Assembly (NCBI GenBank): GCA_028554795.2
Contig: CM068842.1
Coordinates: 49,559,574 to 49,623,573, forward strand
Source of the DNA: Sinohyriopsis cumingii
Lineage: Eukaryota > Mollusca > Bivalvia > Unionida > Unionidae
Length of the DNA: 64,000 nucleotides
Direction: 5' to 3'
The position numbers and the translations under genes were made by a program. Positions 1 through 13,375 of this stretch are shown here, in pieces (the first letter of the stretch is position 1; every line of letters begins with the position of its first letter). The notes under the pieces were generated by a model. That model searched no databases, was not told the DNA's origin, and worked only from the letters and a program-made list of their open reading frames with translations.

Positions 1-1707
1 CTAATCTTTAGAAGCTCTAAGTACTTTACAACATTAGACAACACCTATAAGATAAAAAACATATAATAATAATATTATTACAAAAACAAACACCATGAAA
101 TTAGAAAAACATTAAAAAGTAAAAAACATGCTGAGAATATTTCAGGTAGGAAACATTATTAGGTCTTTAAGTTTGTTCTTGCAGTCAAAATAAGGGAGTT
201 TTGAGAGCTCTCGTGAATGTGATCACCGTGTCTTTGTGTCTAAGTTCAGTGGGCAATTCATTCCAAGTTGCTGCGCCCTGGTATGCAAAAGAACGCTGTC
301 CATATGACTTTGTTTTCATAGTGGGAATAATGAGTATATGATTGTCAGAAGAGGAGCGTAAGTATCTTGCTGGTGTGTACACATCGGTGAGGTCGGATAG
401 GTATGTTGGACTAGAGTCCAACAGTGAAAAGTAGCACAGAGAACAAATTTTGTGTTTGATTCTGGATCGAATGGATAGCCAGTGTAGGGTACAGAGCAGC
501 AGGAAGGTGTGCTCTGATCGTGGTACTCTAAGTATGATCCGAGCAGCTGTGTTTTGAACTTTTTGAAGTTTCTGGAGTAGATATTGAGATGAACCAGACA
601 GAATTGAGTTACAATAGTCCAGTCTTGAAAGTACTAATGAATACACAAGTGTTTTAGTGGCATCAACTGAAAGATATTTGCGAATGGAGCTGATGCGTCT
701 CAGCTCAAGATATGCAGCCTTGCATATGTTCATGACATGTTGGTGCAATGTGAGAGTACTGTCCAGAGTAACACCTAGGTTTCGTACTGATTGTGTGAAT
801 TTAATGATGGTGTTGCTGATATTTATTGTTTGAGGTAAAGGATGTGAATGAGAAACTCTTTTTGTTGTGATCAGAATGGCCTCAGTTTTATCATCATTCA
901 TCTACAGCTTGTTACATGTCATCCATGATTTCACATCAGAAATGCACCTGTCTACACCTTGGATGGTAGCATCAACTTCAGTTGGGTGGCTAGATTTGTA
1001 TATTTGGGTGTCATCAGTATACAATTGGTGAGACACTGGATCATGATCTATGACACTTGAGAGCGACTGAGTGTACAGAATTAAAGGGAACTGGTCCAAA
1101 ATCACACCCCTGTGGAACACCACAACATAGATCAACTGGGCTGGAGTGTATTCCATTTGCAGATACAATTTGTGTCCTGTTGACCAAGTAGGACTTGAAC
1201 CACAGAAAGGCTTTATCATGAATGCCAAATACATGCTGGAGACGGTGAAGTAATATATTATGGTCTATTGTGTCAAATGCTGCAGACAAATTAAGGAGGG
1301 TGAGGACTGTAATCTTTCTGCTATCCAATGCAGAATGTCATTAACTACTTTTAGAAGAGTAGTTTCAGTACTGTGGCAAGGGTGATATGCAGATTGTACA
1401 TTGCTAAAACGACTGTTTGAATTTAGATGAGATACAAGCTGGGATAGAACAACCTTTTCTAAGATTTTTTATATGAATGGGAGATTAGAAACTGGGCAGT
1501 AGTTCTTTAAATCGTTATGGTCTAGTGTTGGTTTCTTCAACAGAGATTTTACAATGGCAGTTTTGAAAAATGATGGGAATTCCCCAGATGAGAGAGAGAG
1601 GTATTAATAACATCAGTTAGTGAAGGCAATACTGGATCTAAGCACTCAAGCAGCAGTGATGTTGGAATTGGATCAAGTTCATGTGACTTTGGTGCACTCT
1701 TCATCAA
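1..1707 (-). mobile_element. L2/CR1-like LINE, copy A (5'-truncated; 3' end cut by the window edge)
   Basis: Non-LTR retrotransposon on the minus strand. It aligns along its whole length with copy B at 55.6-57.5 kb, including the non-coding 3' tail (here 1-184). Homology with copy B stops abruptly at about 1,707, where copy B goes on into more reverse transcriptase sequence. This is therefore a 5'-truncated insertion, as expected of LINEs. The 3' terminus lies at or just beyond base 1. The clade is judged from the AAFDTIDH, GVPQG and NDDKTE motifs shared by CR1/L2/jockey-group elements; I did not place it phylogenetically. Confidence 0.85.
185..1700 (-). pseudogene. reverse transcriptase of L2/CR1-like LINE, broken
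   Basis: Reverse transcriptase remnant that would copy the LINE RNA at the insertion site. On the minus strand the order is: finger region with DPIPTSLLLECLDPVLPSL (about 1,690-1,549), palm motif A with AAFDTIDHNILL and motif B with a GVPQG box (1,328-1,041), the catalytic loop as LYTDDTQIY (motif C; usual YADD), then NDDKTEAILITT and the thumb/C-terminal part in one open frame of 238 codons (901-185). At least three frame changes separate these pieces, so it cannot make an enzyme. No endonuclease domain is present because the 5' end is missing. Copy B keeps longer open frames. Confidence 0.85.
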
Positions 1708-2000
1708 TATACATTGGTTGATACTCAACCTTGAAGAGGTCAAAGTGATTCAGGTGAGTGGCTGGACAGTGATGTCAATGTGATTGAAGTGAGTGACTGG
1801 ACAGTGGCTGGCAATACACACTGGTTGATGCAAACCCTTCAAAAAGTACAAGTGTAGTAAGTGATTGGACAGTGGCAGGCAACACACTCTGATTGATTTT
1901 GTCCCCTTCAGTAAAACTGAGGTAAAGGATTGGACAGTGACTGGCAAAACACTGGTTGATGTTCACCATTCAATAAGACTGAATCAGGTGAGCATGTCCA
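1708..2000. repeat. diverged minisatellite, unit about 65 bp, about 4 copies
   Basis: Four imperfect copies of a unit containing GATTGGACAGTGnCnGGCAA followed by AACACTGGTTGAT start near 1,760, 1,795, 1,863 and 1,927. They abut the truncated 5' end of LINE copy A. No coding sense is visible. Confidence 0.6.
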
Positions 2001-4424
2001 GTGCAGAAAAATATAAAAATATAATACAACCTCATCTCAGTGCATGGAACTAACTGCCGTTCAACCAGCATATGTTTTATGTCCTGGAGTTTGTTCAGTC
2101 ACCTGGTTCCAGTAGGTTTGCCAAGTATTGGTGATATGCTTATTAATGCATTAAGTGTAACTATGGAATTCTCCAACCATAAACTGTTAAGTGTAGGTCT
2201 GCTTTGGCAGCTTTGTCTTTCTTTTCATTCCATTTTATACTGGTATGACTAAATAACCAACAATATATCATTTCATTTTCCCTCATAAAGAAGGGTAGAA
2301 GTGTTTCTACAACATAAAACTGGATTACGTGTTTGAAGATTTTGCAAAGCTTTAAGTGATGACAGCAAGTCAGTGAAAAAGAGGAGTCAGTTTTTGGTGT
2401 AAGTTTTAATAATTTCTAAAGAAACCTATTTAGCTTTGATCAGCTGTGACCCATTCTCAATCTTAAAATCCATAGGCAAATAGGAGATGAAATCCACTAT
2501 ATATGCATTCTAAATATATTCAACTCAATAATGGAGACACTAATCTGTCACTTGCATTGACAGATCATCTCAATCCTGGCTAGTTTCAAATTTAATGCAA
2601 GCTCTCAACTAGCTGGCTGCAGTTACAATTTATGGCCACTGCTTAAAAAAAAAATGGCTATAAATAATATACTACAAAAAAACAAGTGAAGCATTTAACA
2701 TTATGATTGGTCTGTTGAAAAGTTGTATGAATCTGCAGGTAAGATGCAATTTTAAGTAGTGGTGGCTTGTTAAGAATGTATAAGTACCAATTTGCAACAA
2801 TGTAGGCTCTTATTTCAAACTTTTGGCTAGAGCTTTTATGGATGGGTGCATTACAAAGGGATCGTATACATATGAACTTGTGTTGGGAAATCAAAATTAC
2901 AGCAACAGAATGCCAAACATTCAAAGGCCAAAAAGACTACTCAAAACAATGATATGGAAGTCGAAAATTCCAACACCTTCAACTTCAAGGTCTCATCATT
3001 GCAACCAATATCCCATGTAAAAGACACATTTATCAACAGGGGAAACAACTCTGTACAAAAAGATGTCGATGAGACAAATACATAAAGGACTCATGGTACT
3101 AATTCAGTTCTCAAACACCATGGTATAATAAATTCAAGAACTTAACATTCTGGGGTGCTCATAATCAAACCTATATTTATGAGTATAGACACACTTGGAT
3201 GATGGCTTCTGTGCTGAGAAAAAAATATGAACACTTTATTTTCTGGATGCACCTGTGATTGAAACCCATGTTTTCTTTCAATTCTGGACCAAAAGAGTCA
3301 GGTATTAATTTCAGCAACGAGTGTTCCAAACTCAATCCTGTTAAAGCACTGAAATTCCATCAATAAAACAATGTCTCTCTTTTTTTTGAAGTTGCAACTA
3401 GGATAAGCTCTCAAAAGATTCTTTTTACTAAAATCTGTCATTATCAACCAATTCTGGCCAGCTAAACCAATATATACCCTATTTTATCTTCACCCATTTC
3501 TGGACTGGTTCAGATTTTTCCATATCATTATTACCATGAGACATAAAAGGCACATCTAGGTCTATAAGATAATGTTCACATCAAATTGCATCTAAATCTG
3601 TTGAATGGTTCACAAGCTTTACTGATTACAAGCAATTCAAGCAAAGATATGAAGGTGGCTGACAAGGGCCATAATAATTATAATGGAGTAGATGTGACAA
3701 GAATGTTCTCAACAAGGGCCAGAATTTCAGTCCAAAATGAAATAGACAACACTACCCCACCTTCAAAAAAAAAACAACACATACCAGTCTATGAAATAAT
3801 TTTCATGTAAACAACACCAGCATATGTCATTTAGTTCTTGAGCTGCAAGCAACAGTCCATGTATAAATACATGATGAAATTAATGGGCCATGTATAGCTC
3901 AATCTAAAATGGGCTTGAGACACAAAACCCATAAAAAGCACATTCAAGATAAATGGACAGGTAAACCTCAAACTGCATATGAATATGGTTTAAAAGTTAT
4001 GATGGTTGCTAAGATCTGAAGCAACAGAAATTTAAAATTGATCAAAAAAATGCAACACTGTTAGAATGGGACCAGAAAAGATGAAACCTTTAGAAGGTAC
4101 CATCATGTAGTAGGCAAGTCACCTGCCAAATGGCATACAATTATGTATACAGGTTGCAGAGCTACCATGGTTACAAGAGGTGTGCAAAGATGAACAGACA
4201 GATGGGGCATTAATAAGGGGTAAAAGAAAATGCATGTATTATCACTGACAGAACCATGTGTATGATCCATGGCTCTGTGCTGCCTGCTGGATGAAACCAT
4301 GAATTATATAGAATTCTCCTTCATAAAAAACATTATTCTGGCAAAGCACATTATGTACATAAACATATAATTGAATGAGTGAGGGAGGTAGGTAGGTAGG
4401 TGTTGGCTGATAGGCATTTACCAT
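2001..4424. other. no gene seen; AT-rich unique-looking sequence
   Basis: Only short chance open frames occur and I recognise no motif, exon pair or repeat here. Confidence 0.5.
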
Positions 4425-4592
4425 TATAAACCACTAGTTAATGCTGAAGCAATTGGAGTAAAGTGACTTGCCCCAAGTCACACCATGGTAGCCAACACAG
4501 GCTCAAGTCTGAACAGGATTTAATCCCACAACCCATAAATTATGAAACTGGCACACTCACCACCAGGCCACTATGGTTCCCTGACAAAGTAG
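4425..4592 (-). mobile_element. tRNA-derived SINE, family C, single copy
   Basis: Read on the minus strand, it begins with a tRNA-like head: a box A-like TGGCCTGGTGGTGAGTG and, about 35 nt later, a box B-like GGTTGTGGGATTAAATCC. The body contains TGACTTGGGGCAAGTCAC. It is a different family from the seven CA-tailed SINEs. No clear target duplication was found. Confidence 0.55.
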
Positions 4593-5154
4593 TACAACAA
4601 TTATATTAGTTAGGTTGCCATCCATTGCTTCAGGATACGTTTTCTTCTACAGTCTGAATACAGTGTAACTAATCAGGACTGAAACTCAGTAAAACCAAAA
4701 TACTCTTGAAGCTTAATCATGTTTAAAGTCTGGAAATTTTTATTAACTTTTTTGTCAGTAACCAACAACTTGAAAACTCCGAAAACAGAAATTCACTGTC
4801 TCAAAAGTCAACTTCAAAATAAAATGAACCACCAAAAAACAAAACTTATTCAGAGCGATGCAGAGTAAAATAAAACCACAGTAACAAATACAGATGCTGC
4901 TGGTGAATAGTAAAACAAGAGCCCCTCAAAGGGACAGACTTTCTGCTAGCTGAAAGAATTTCCTGGAATCGAGATAGGACAATTTTTTCCTTTTAACTGC
5001 TGAGTGTCCAAGCCATCAAATAATCTTTACCGATAAGGTTTTCAAATAAGCTGATGTGGGCTGACATATTGGATATTAGAATGGCACCAATATCATTCAG
5101 GACCAAGAAGGCATCATAATAAGTCTTTGGTTAGAACATCATGTTGATATGACT

Positions 5155-5690
5155 TACATTTTGAAGAGTAACAATATCATGAATTTCATGATGGCTGCCA
5201 TGGTGGCCATTCTGGATATCACCATTTCTGTTTATGACATTATAAAGTTGTTTTTTTTAGGTCAAGATTTTCAAAATGGCCACTGTGACAGCCATACTGG
5301 ATAAATCTGAGCAGCACCATTTCATTTTGGACCAACTAGACTTCATAAGAAGTCTTTTATTACATACCGTCCATTCAGGAGGAATAACCATACAAAGATT
5401 TTCAGGATTGCTGCTATGGTGCCCATACTGAATGTGCAAATGGTATTGTTTTTCATTAAGGACCAATTAGTAATCATCCTAAGTCTTCTGATATAACCCC
5501 TATTTTATTATGACTTTCATTCAGGATGAATAACAATAACATGATTTTCAAGCTAGCCGCTGTAGCTGTTATGCTGGACAGCAATAACAAACTTGTGCTA
5601 ATGGGCAAATGGACAAAGGAAAACAGGCCATCCAAATAAGTTTTTTTGTCTATCACCACTTGAGTTAATAAAACCCAGGAAAGTAACACA
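5155..5690 (+). repeat. dispersed 130-150 bp satellite, array 1
   Basis: Three to four degenerate tandem units marked by TTTTCAArATGGCC-like words at about 5,268, 5,396 and 5,541. Each is followed by a CATTTCATTTnGGACCAA-like word and an AAGTCTT word. The same unit recurs at 59.3-60.0 kb in this orientation and at 48.7-49.9 kb in reverse. Confidence 0.6.
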
Positions 5691-6175
5691 TACTGTACAT
5701 ATCTTTTTTTAATGCACCATCATAAGACTCCTGGATACCTATAGACCATGGCTGCATCATGTGTCCAGTAGATAAATAACTGACAACTTCAAGATAGATC
5801 TAACCTCCAAACACATTTTTCCAGGACTAACTTTATGCCATATTCATTTTTATCAAAGTCTATGACTGACTGAAGTCTTCTCACTTTGGAGAATAGAAAC
5901 AACCCATAATTACAATCCCTTTATGTTTTGCTTGAATTTAGAAAACATTACTATCAAGACAAGAGATTAGCGCAAATTTTAAGCTTTCCATTTAAGTCTT
6001 CAAATAGGCTGTAGCTCATTCAATGATGACCTATCCTGATATCATGTAAATTAAACAATCATTAATGTGGTGAACCAGAACCAGCAAATCATTTTTTTAG
6101 ACTGACTAAATGATGTGTATTGGTAACAGGAACTGTACTATATGTGCATGCTGACATCTTTTTTTACTATCATCT

Positions 6176-6490
6176 AAGTGTGTCTGTGTGTGTGTAACAT
6201 GGACTTTTAAAGTAGCTTAAAAAATATTCAGTCATATCACTACAATGTCTACAGTGTGTCAGTTTATAGTGAAGTCTAGCACTGGGGCAACATGTTGCAG
6301 ACATGTAGCATCATGTCCCACCCAGTCACATTATCCTGACACCAGGCAGACCAGTCCAAACAATAACCTCTTAATGCTGAGTGCCTAGTGAGACAGCTGT
6401 CAGTACCAGTCTTTGGTATTACAGGGTTTCGAACCCACAACCTCCCTCATCAGAGGTGGATGCTCAAACCACTAGGCCACCAGAGAGGTC
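6176..6490 (-). mobile_element. SINE-A copy 1 (tRNA-derived, CA-tailed)
   Basis: Minus-strand copy. The tRNA-like head at 6,490-6,410 carries TGGCCTAGTGGTTTGAGC (box A) and GGGTTCGAAACCC (box B). The body has the family words CATCATGT and CCAGTGCTAGAC. The tail is (CA)n, seen as TGTGTGTG at 6,180-6,195. Confidence 0.85.
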
Positions 6491-8960
6491 ATTAGTTAGT
6501 ATTAAATTTTGAAGTTATCTTTTTATTGTTCTCCTGTCTCTCAGATCATCTAAGTCCTAAACATGTTTGAATGCAAGAGGACATCTAATCACTTTGTGTT
6601 CTAAGGTGAAATTTGTGAAACTTGACTGACCAAAAATAATTTTTAAAAAACTGTGTGTGTATTTAAAGGTTTCAATCTTCAGATGTTTCTCTGTAGATGA
6701 TTTTAAATGCAAAAGAGTTACTGGTCTTGGTGTACATGGATTTTTGCCTTGGATTATAAGTACTAACACTTAACCATGGCAACCAAAAAAGACAATGATC
6801 AATGTTTATCACTTTCCTATGCCTTGTTTTAAATTATTTCCTCCTGATTACCATATATTTTTAAATCTACCGTTACAAGCCTGGCAAGTTTTTAAACTTA
6901 AGTGTTTGCAAAATAGAAAGTCAGTGTACTTCATATATGGACAATTGTACTGAATAACCCCACACTGTGGAATGATCCACTCCTAACTGCAGACATTTTG
7001 ACTACCAGAATGAAATATGTGTGAACTTCAATTCCTAACATTCCAGCCATGGCTTTGAATCATGCAACTCAACAAATTACAAGATAAATTCACTACAGCA
7101 TGATCACTTGAATCATAAAAAGCCACAAAACTGCATCCACATACATTCCTTCAAGCATAATATACATTGCAATACCATTCACCATATCTACTAAAAGGTT
7201 TACCCTACACACTGGTGGATATTGGACATCTGTGTGCCTTACTACACTGACAGATTCAGTTACAACTTTATAAAACTTGATATCTATTAAGTATGTATTT
7301 AAGATTTACTTCCTTCAAGAATTAAAGCATGGTCTAAGGGTTACAATGTATGGCTTGGTTTTAAAATGAACAACATGAAACATGTCCATGCACTGTACTG
7401 TTTTTGACCTTACATGACCTTTTAACATCATTCAATTCTAATTAAAAACAATCATCATATCAGCAGCAAAAAATGTCTGTAAATTAAAAATGAAATACAA
7501 TATCTGCAAATAAGGTACACTTTTTAAACTTTATTTCCTTATAAAAGTTTTTTTTGTGAATCTATGAAAATTTTATGCCAAAAAAATGCATTATATATAG
7601 GGCTTGTATTTTAAGGTGCATGATCACTCTCGCATGCTGCCGTGCTCCTTGTACTGCCTCACAAATAGCGACCCATCACTCACCCAATCTTATTATTCAA
7701 AACAAAGATTTCCATGCTTTCTGGGCAAACTTCTAAATTTTTGTCCCAGATTTCATGGCAGTTGCCCTTCACAAATACTGATATGTTTACAGTTCTGCCA
7801 TTTTCCTTTATGACATCATGTGCCATAAATGATGATGTGCCGTGAACGAAAAAGCTGATAATGATACTGTTAGACGGCTGGGCATGCACTGCACATGATA
7901 TATAAATGACAAAGTCAAAAAAAGTCGACAAGAGTGAACACACACACACACACATATACTGGTACCAATACTACGTCCCTGTTTAAGCAGATAATATCAC
8001 TGCCAGGTGAAGTCTCCCTACATCAGTTATGCGTCCTAGTGCTCCACATAAAGGGAGAATTCTGCCCTTATCATGAACGACGTCTGACCTTCAATGATAG
8101 TCAAAAAGAATTATTTGTTTATCTTAAGATACTCTTAAGAGATTCATGCTGGGAGAAGAAATGGTGAAATCTGACATATTTATTCCCTCCATTGCACTAG
8201 TTGTTTATTCACATGTTTACAATAAGCAATGTCACCATCTTTTTATACAGGAATTTGGAACACTTCAGGGTTTTCTGCATTAGCTTTGAATTAGCATAAG
8301 ATCTGAATCTCAGCTTAGTGAAACTTCTGGTACAACACCTTGAAAAACTTTAGTCTTTGGTGTGTATTATCATATTCATAAAACAGTGCTTATAGCAAAA
8401 GTAGAGACATACAACCCGAAATTTTAAGATTACGAAATTCAATGCAAAGCATTGTTTTCTTCCTATAACTGCACTATGAGCAATGTTTCACAAAAACAAT
8501 ATAGCACACCAAAGATTCTTAAGTAGCAGCTATTTATCTCAGCTGACACTCTTGTCTGACTTGCTCAAAAAACATTTTAAAAAAGCAATCTGAGTAATTA
8601 ATGCAATTGGCCAACACTTTATACACAAAGTATTACACATGCTCATGAAGTTGGATGGTGAGATAAGAAGGCAGGACACTACCTTAAGTGTGTGAGAGAG
8701 AGATTTATTTGTTAATTCATAATATATAAAATTGGGGTGGTCATAGCTGACCCAGTCAAATCCAGTTTTGATGCAAGTAAAGTATCTAGTAGATAAAGAT
8801 GTGCAAAACTTTAGAAAAAAAGTCATCCGGGTACCCATAGATCCTAATGATTGGTTACCCAGGTACCCAAAGAGAAATTATATTACATGCCATAATTACA
8901 GAAAACCATATGAAAAACATACATTTATCTTTGCTGCTTACCTTTATCTGCAGTTAGTTA
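6491..8960. other. no gene seen; short (CA)n at 7,935-7,955
   Basis: AT-rich sequence with scattered stops in all frames. Apart from a short CA run I see no repeat family or exon. Confidence 0.5.
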
Positions 8961-8965
8961 AAGTT

Positions 8966-9288
8966 TTGTGTGTGTGTGATTTGGATTTTTAACGTAGCTT
9001 TAACAATTTTTCAGTCATATCGCTATGATGTCTGCAGTGTGGCAGTTCATAGCAATGTCTAGTATTGGGGCATCATGCCGTAGATGTGTAGCACGATGCC
9101 CCACCCAGTCACGTTATCCTGACACCAGGCTGACCAGTCCTAACACTAATCTCTTAATGCTGAGCGACAAGCGAGGCAGCTGTTAGTACCATTTTTGTAA
9201 GTCTTTGGTATGACTCGGGTGGGGATAGAACACATGACCTCCTGCATCCAAGGTGGATGCCCTAACCACTAGGCCACCAGAGCGGTAG
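8966..9288 (-). mobile_element. SINE-A copy 2
   Basis: Minus-strand copy with an intact tRNA-like head (box A TGGCCTAGTGGTTAGGGC at about 9,275), full body and a short (CA)n tail at 8,966-8,980. Confidence 0.85.
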
Positions 9289-10739
9289 ATAAATTCTTGT
9301 CACAAATTGACTAACTCCATGTGGATTAGTACGAGAATACAGACACAAAACAACATGATATACTATTATACACAACATTCACTTTAACTAATAAAGTCAA
9401 ATCTACAAATTCTGAATGCTGTATTACATCACTGTAGAATTCCTCTTTCAAAATTTTTAAAGGGCTATTGATTTGTCCTTTTCCTGACACAACATGTTCT
9501 TAAATTTAACAAAATCCATCTCCTCTAAACATTTTTGTCATTTAACATCCATGAGTCACAATGATAAAGCCTGTTTCGGTTAATATTTGGCACCATGGTT
9601 TTTCAATACAAACTGGTCTGCTTCTTACGAGTGTATCAAACTATAATGAATCTGTGACACATTGTTTCAAGTTATCTGTTTTCTTAGAAACGTTTCATGT
9701 GCAGTTACTGTTAATAGAAAAAAAGGAAACTGTTCGACATACATAGGTAAATGGTTGCACAATTAAAAAATATTTGATCAGTGGATGGAGGTCTACAACG
9801 AATCAATGGCACATGATACGAGCCTTGAATTGTACTCCTTACTCTGTGTCTCACTCACTCCTGACATTTCCAGATATAATCTTTGATCTGAATTTGGAAA
9901 CCTTTTATTTTCTGCTTTTTACATGAACTAAACGGGTACCCTATAGCTAATTATATTACACTGGTAATTATGAACAGGTGAGTTCTTTGATATGCATAAC
10001 AAATAAAATATAGACATATATAAATTAAACAATTATGATTATTTGACTCCAAAGCAGTTTTCAATTATTTTAAAGGGGAAATACATGTACATCATTTGTA
10101 TCATCACAAACTTAAAAGGTATCTGCAACTCCAAATGTTGATACTGAACCCAGCCCACTCATACAAAAGTAGTAGTATATATAGTAGGCCAGGGAGTCTG
10201 TATATCATTTTATGGAACAGTCAGTTTAAAATGGATACACCTCTCAATAACTTTATTAAATGTCACTTTCATGAGAATATTACGTTTCAACACAATATCT
10301 TTCTCAGTAAGACAATACAAATAGACAAAAATCATATATGTTGTGTAACCGGGGGGGGGAGGGATGGGGAGACCGGCAACTATTTCATTTCTTTCGGGAT
10401 GATGAAATTGCATCTAAATTTCAATATCTGACCAAATATTGTCTGGTTGTGGTCGCAAAGCAAAGGTACAGAAAGAGGTTTTAATAGAAAAATTAAAATG
10501 TTGATTTCATTGCTGCAGCTTGGTCAAGTTTGAAACTTTATAGTGTTGATGTGTGACGAAGATATGACTCCTGTGAGATGGTCTGCACTGACCAGATGTT
10601 TGATGTTGGATATTTCTATCTTCCCTGCTATAAACATATGCATGTATTTACTGCCAGCCCATATTTTATGCTGGATTTTGCTTCATCTGTGATAGTATAC
10701 TTGTGAATATAGGTAAAAGTACCATATATATTTGTGTAG
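9289..10739. other. no gene seen
   Basis: AT-rich. The longest open stretch (10,096-10,431, +) contains a G run and has no recognisable protein features. Confidence 0.5.
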
Positions 10740-11143
10740 AAGTTGAGTCAAACTGCAAACAAAAAAGATCTTGATTTATCATAACATTATGCGCTTGCAG
10801 ACCAGGGTATGTTTTTTGTTCTACTGAGTACTCCTAACAAACTGCACAGACCAGATCTGCTGTTGGATTATGCGCCAGAAGATCTATGTCTGTGCAGTTT
10901 GCAAATGTACTTGACTTATACTTGGTAAATTTGGTAGGAAGTGAAGAATAAAACAACTAGATATAGTACAGTATACTGAAAACTGCAGAGACCCAGATCT
11001 GCCATTACATAATGTGCTGGCAAATCTGGATATATGCAGTTTGTAAGGGTAATCGGCAGAAAAAACAACAGAGACCTTGATATGCAGCCGCATTATGCTA
11101 TGGCAGACGTGGGTCTTTGTTGTTTGCAGTTTGACTCAACTTA
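10740..11143. mobile_element. foldback/MITE-like element with four internal hairpins
   Basis: The ends are perfect inverted repeats of at least 21 bp: AAGTTGAGTCAAACTGCAAAC at 10,740-10,760 and its complement at 11,123-11,143. Inside are four hairpin units of about 65 bp, at about 10,756-10,821, 10,838-10,901, 10,979-11,043 and 11,062-11,132. The second has a perfect 14-bp stem (CAAACTGCACAGAC). Three of the four loops carry an ATTATGC-like word. No coding potential. The target duplication is unclear. Confidence 0.7.
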
Positions 11144-13190
11144 TAAGCAGGTAGGCATGGTAAAAACATGCATGTATATTAGATACTAAGCCCAACAGAC
11201 TGGCTCCCTGGTCTTATCCTAGGGGAAATAATGTAACACTTTATTTTTACCACCACCCTATAATAAACAACTGATTGTATATACCCTTGTGCAACTGGCA
11301 TACATCTGTTGACAAAATATGAGCAATGTACTCAATGATCAGTGTTTATAGTGTTCGTTTGTAGAGCAAATAGCACTGACCCTATTCTACACATACATAT
11401 ATGTATATGTAAGGTGACGGAGGAACAAATGTACCCACACAACATAGATACAGTACTATTTAAATTGCAGGGTAAAGATGCAAGTCTGATGGGTGCCATA
11501 AGTCTCAAGGTTGTTGCTTCAGCACTTTATCTGACTATAAAAGAAAAGGACCTAAGTGTATTTCCTACAGACAAATGAAGGCATCCAACCTTTTCCATAC
11601 CAAAATGGTCACATTTTAGCTGAACTTTTCCACATGATGTTGCCAAGTAAATGATATAGGACTGTATCTGTTTCTATAAAACACGGTATACAGAGAAACT
11701 CAAAGCTGGGTAATCAGAATTGCCATATTTGAGGCTTCATAAGTAATTTTTAAACACAATTTGGATGTCGGTGATAGAGTAATCAATGCAGGTGATACTG
11801 GCTATTAACTAAGTGACCAGGGGCACCAAATTTCAGTTTCGCTGACAAGAATATCAAACCAGTAGAACTGCAGCCATTAAGGACTTAGTCCTGTGTTATG
11901 CACAAACCAGAATTGATTTTTATACCAAAGTCACTGATTCCCTACCAGAAAGCAAAATATGTGTAAATAATTCTAATTACAAAAGTCATCTACAAGTTTC
12001 TTGCTATTGACATTAGAAGCATCTCTAAATTTTCATTTCAATATACAATATATGCAGGTGGGTGTTCAAAAACAGGTGAAGTTGGCCTGATTTTTTTAGC
12101 TATCAAAAAGCTGCTGGTACTAAAGCAACTATTCCCACAACCAGGACTAAAATATACAAAATATACAGCAATGTTTTGCAACATTACCTACACAGCACCA
12201 CAAGAAGTTTATTTAGTGCTGAGGCAATGGAGTAGGATTGTAACCTCCACCCTTTCACAAAGAAGCATGAATGGGATTCATTTGTTGAGAATTTATAATG
12301 ACATTGGTCTTTCAAATTCATTCATATGAGGATGGAAGATTATGTTTCTGTATTTATTTTAATGACAGAATTAAAAAACAAAAACAGTATTATAACTTCA
12401 TTCCATTTAAAGTAAATAATAAATAGGTTATTCAACAATTCATTCACTGCATTATAAATTCAACTGCTACATATTCCCAATGGCAAGCAAACAAATCCTA
12501 AGGGCCTAGAAATTAAACTAATTAGGTGTCAGCAGACCTGGCTTGGAAATCATAACACTCTTGAGCTTAAGATTTTGTTTTGATCAAGCTCATTCAGTTA
12601 TGTGTAAGGCTTTGCTGAGATATGGTAACTCCACATGCTGTACATAATTTTATGTAGTTTCTGTAAACTTTGTTTTTGACTCCTTAAATTTGTGCCTCTC
12701 TAAAATGTGATGGGAGAAGACTGAAGGGATGTGTTTCTCTTTACCATCATTTATGCTTCATGCAGAGTCCCCATGTTTTTATACGAAAATTTGGGTTTGT
12801 TTTTACTCAGTCTGAACCCCAGTTGTGACATCAAGGAGATTTTTGACTCAATCTTGCACACCTCATGGATAACTGGGGGAGTGGGAGGTCTTTTTTTTCT
12901 TATTCTGCACCTCAACTTTGGCCTCTGGTAAAATATTCTAAAAGTGGTTAAGAATGCATGTACTGAAGAAGTGATCTTATGATGGTAAAATAGTGCAAGT
13001 TATTTATAAATTGCCATTTATTTGTTCCTCAAACAAAACAACAGTACACACACATATATCACTCCAAGCATCAAACCACAAATATTCCTGTTATCCCCAA
13101 GTACAGAAAGATAACAGTGATACCTTAATTCAGGTCAATTTGTTAGTGAAAGACCAAGTGTACATGAAACAAAATTTAACTCAAATTTAA
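11144..13190. other. no gene seen
   Basis: AT-rich non-coding sequence without recognisable repeats or exons. Confidence 0.5.
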
Positions 13191-13191
13191 C

Positions 13192-13375
13192 CTGTGTGAG
13201 CTCAAGTCTTGGGCTTGGCCAATGTGGGTATGTGAGAAAGCATGCCAGTAGCTTCTCATGGGACGGTGGTTCTTTCTGGGGTTTTCCCCGGTTCTTCTTC
13301 CATCATTTATACTGGCCACCATGTATAGTCTATCTTGTGCTGAAAAATGGCAGTAAACCCTACAGCAACAACAAC
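13192..13375 (+). mobile_element. SINE-B copy 1 (5'-truncated)
   Basis: Shares with copies at 35.4 and 42.5 kb the block GGCTTGGCCAATGTGGG, a GGTTCTTTCYGGGGTTTTCCC core, ACTGGCCRCCATGTATAG and a CAACAACAAC tail. The tRNA-like head is missing, as expected of a 5'-truncated insertion. Confidence 0.8.

Noticed and set aside
10096-10431. 111-codon plus-strand open frame
   Set aside because: Contains a G run, has no domain, and the opposite strand is also open; judged chance.
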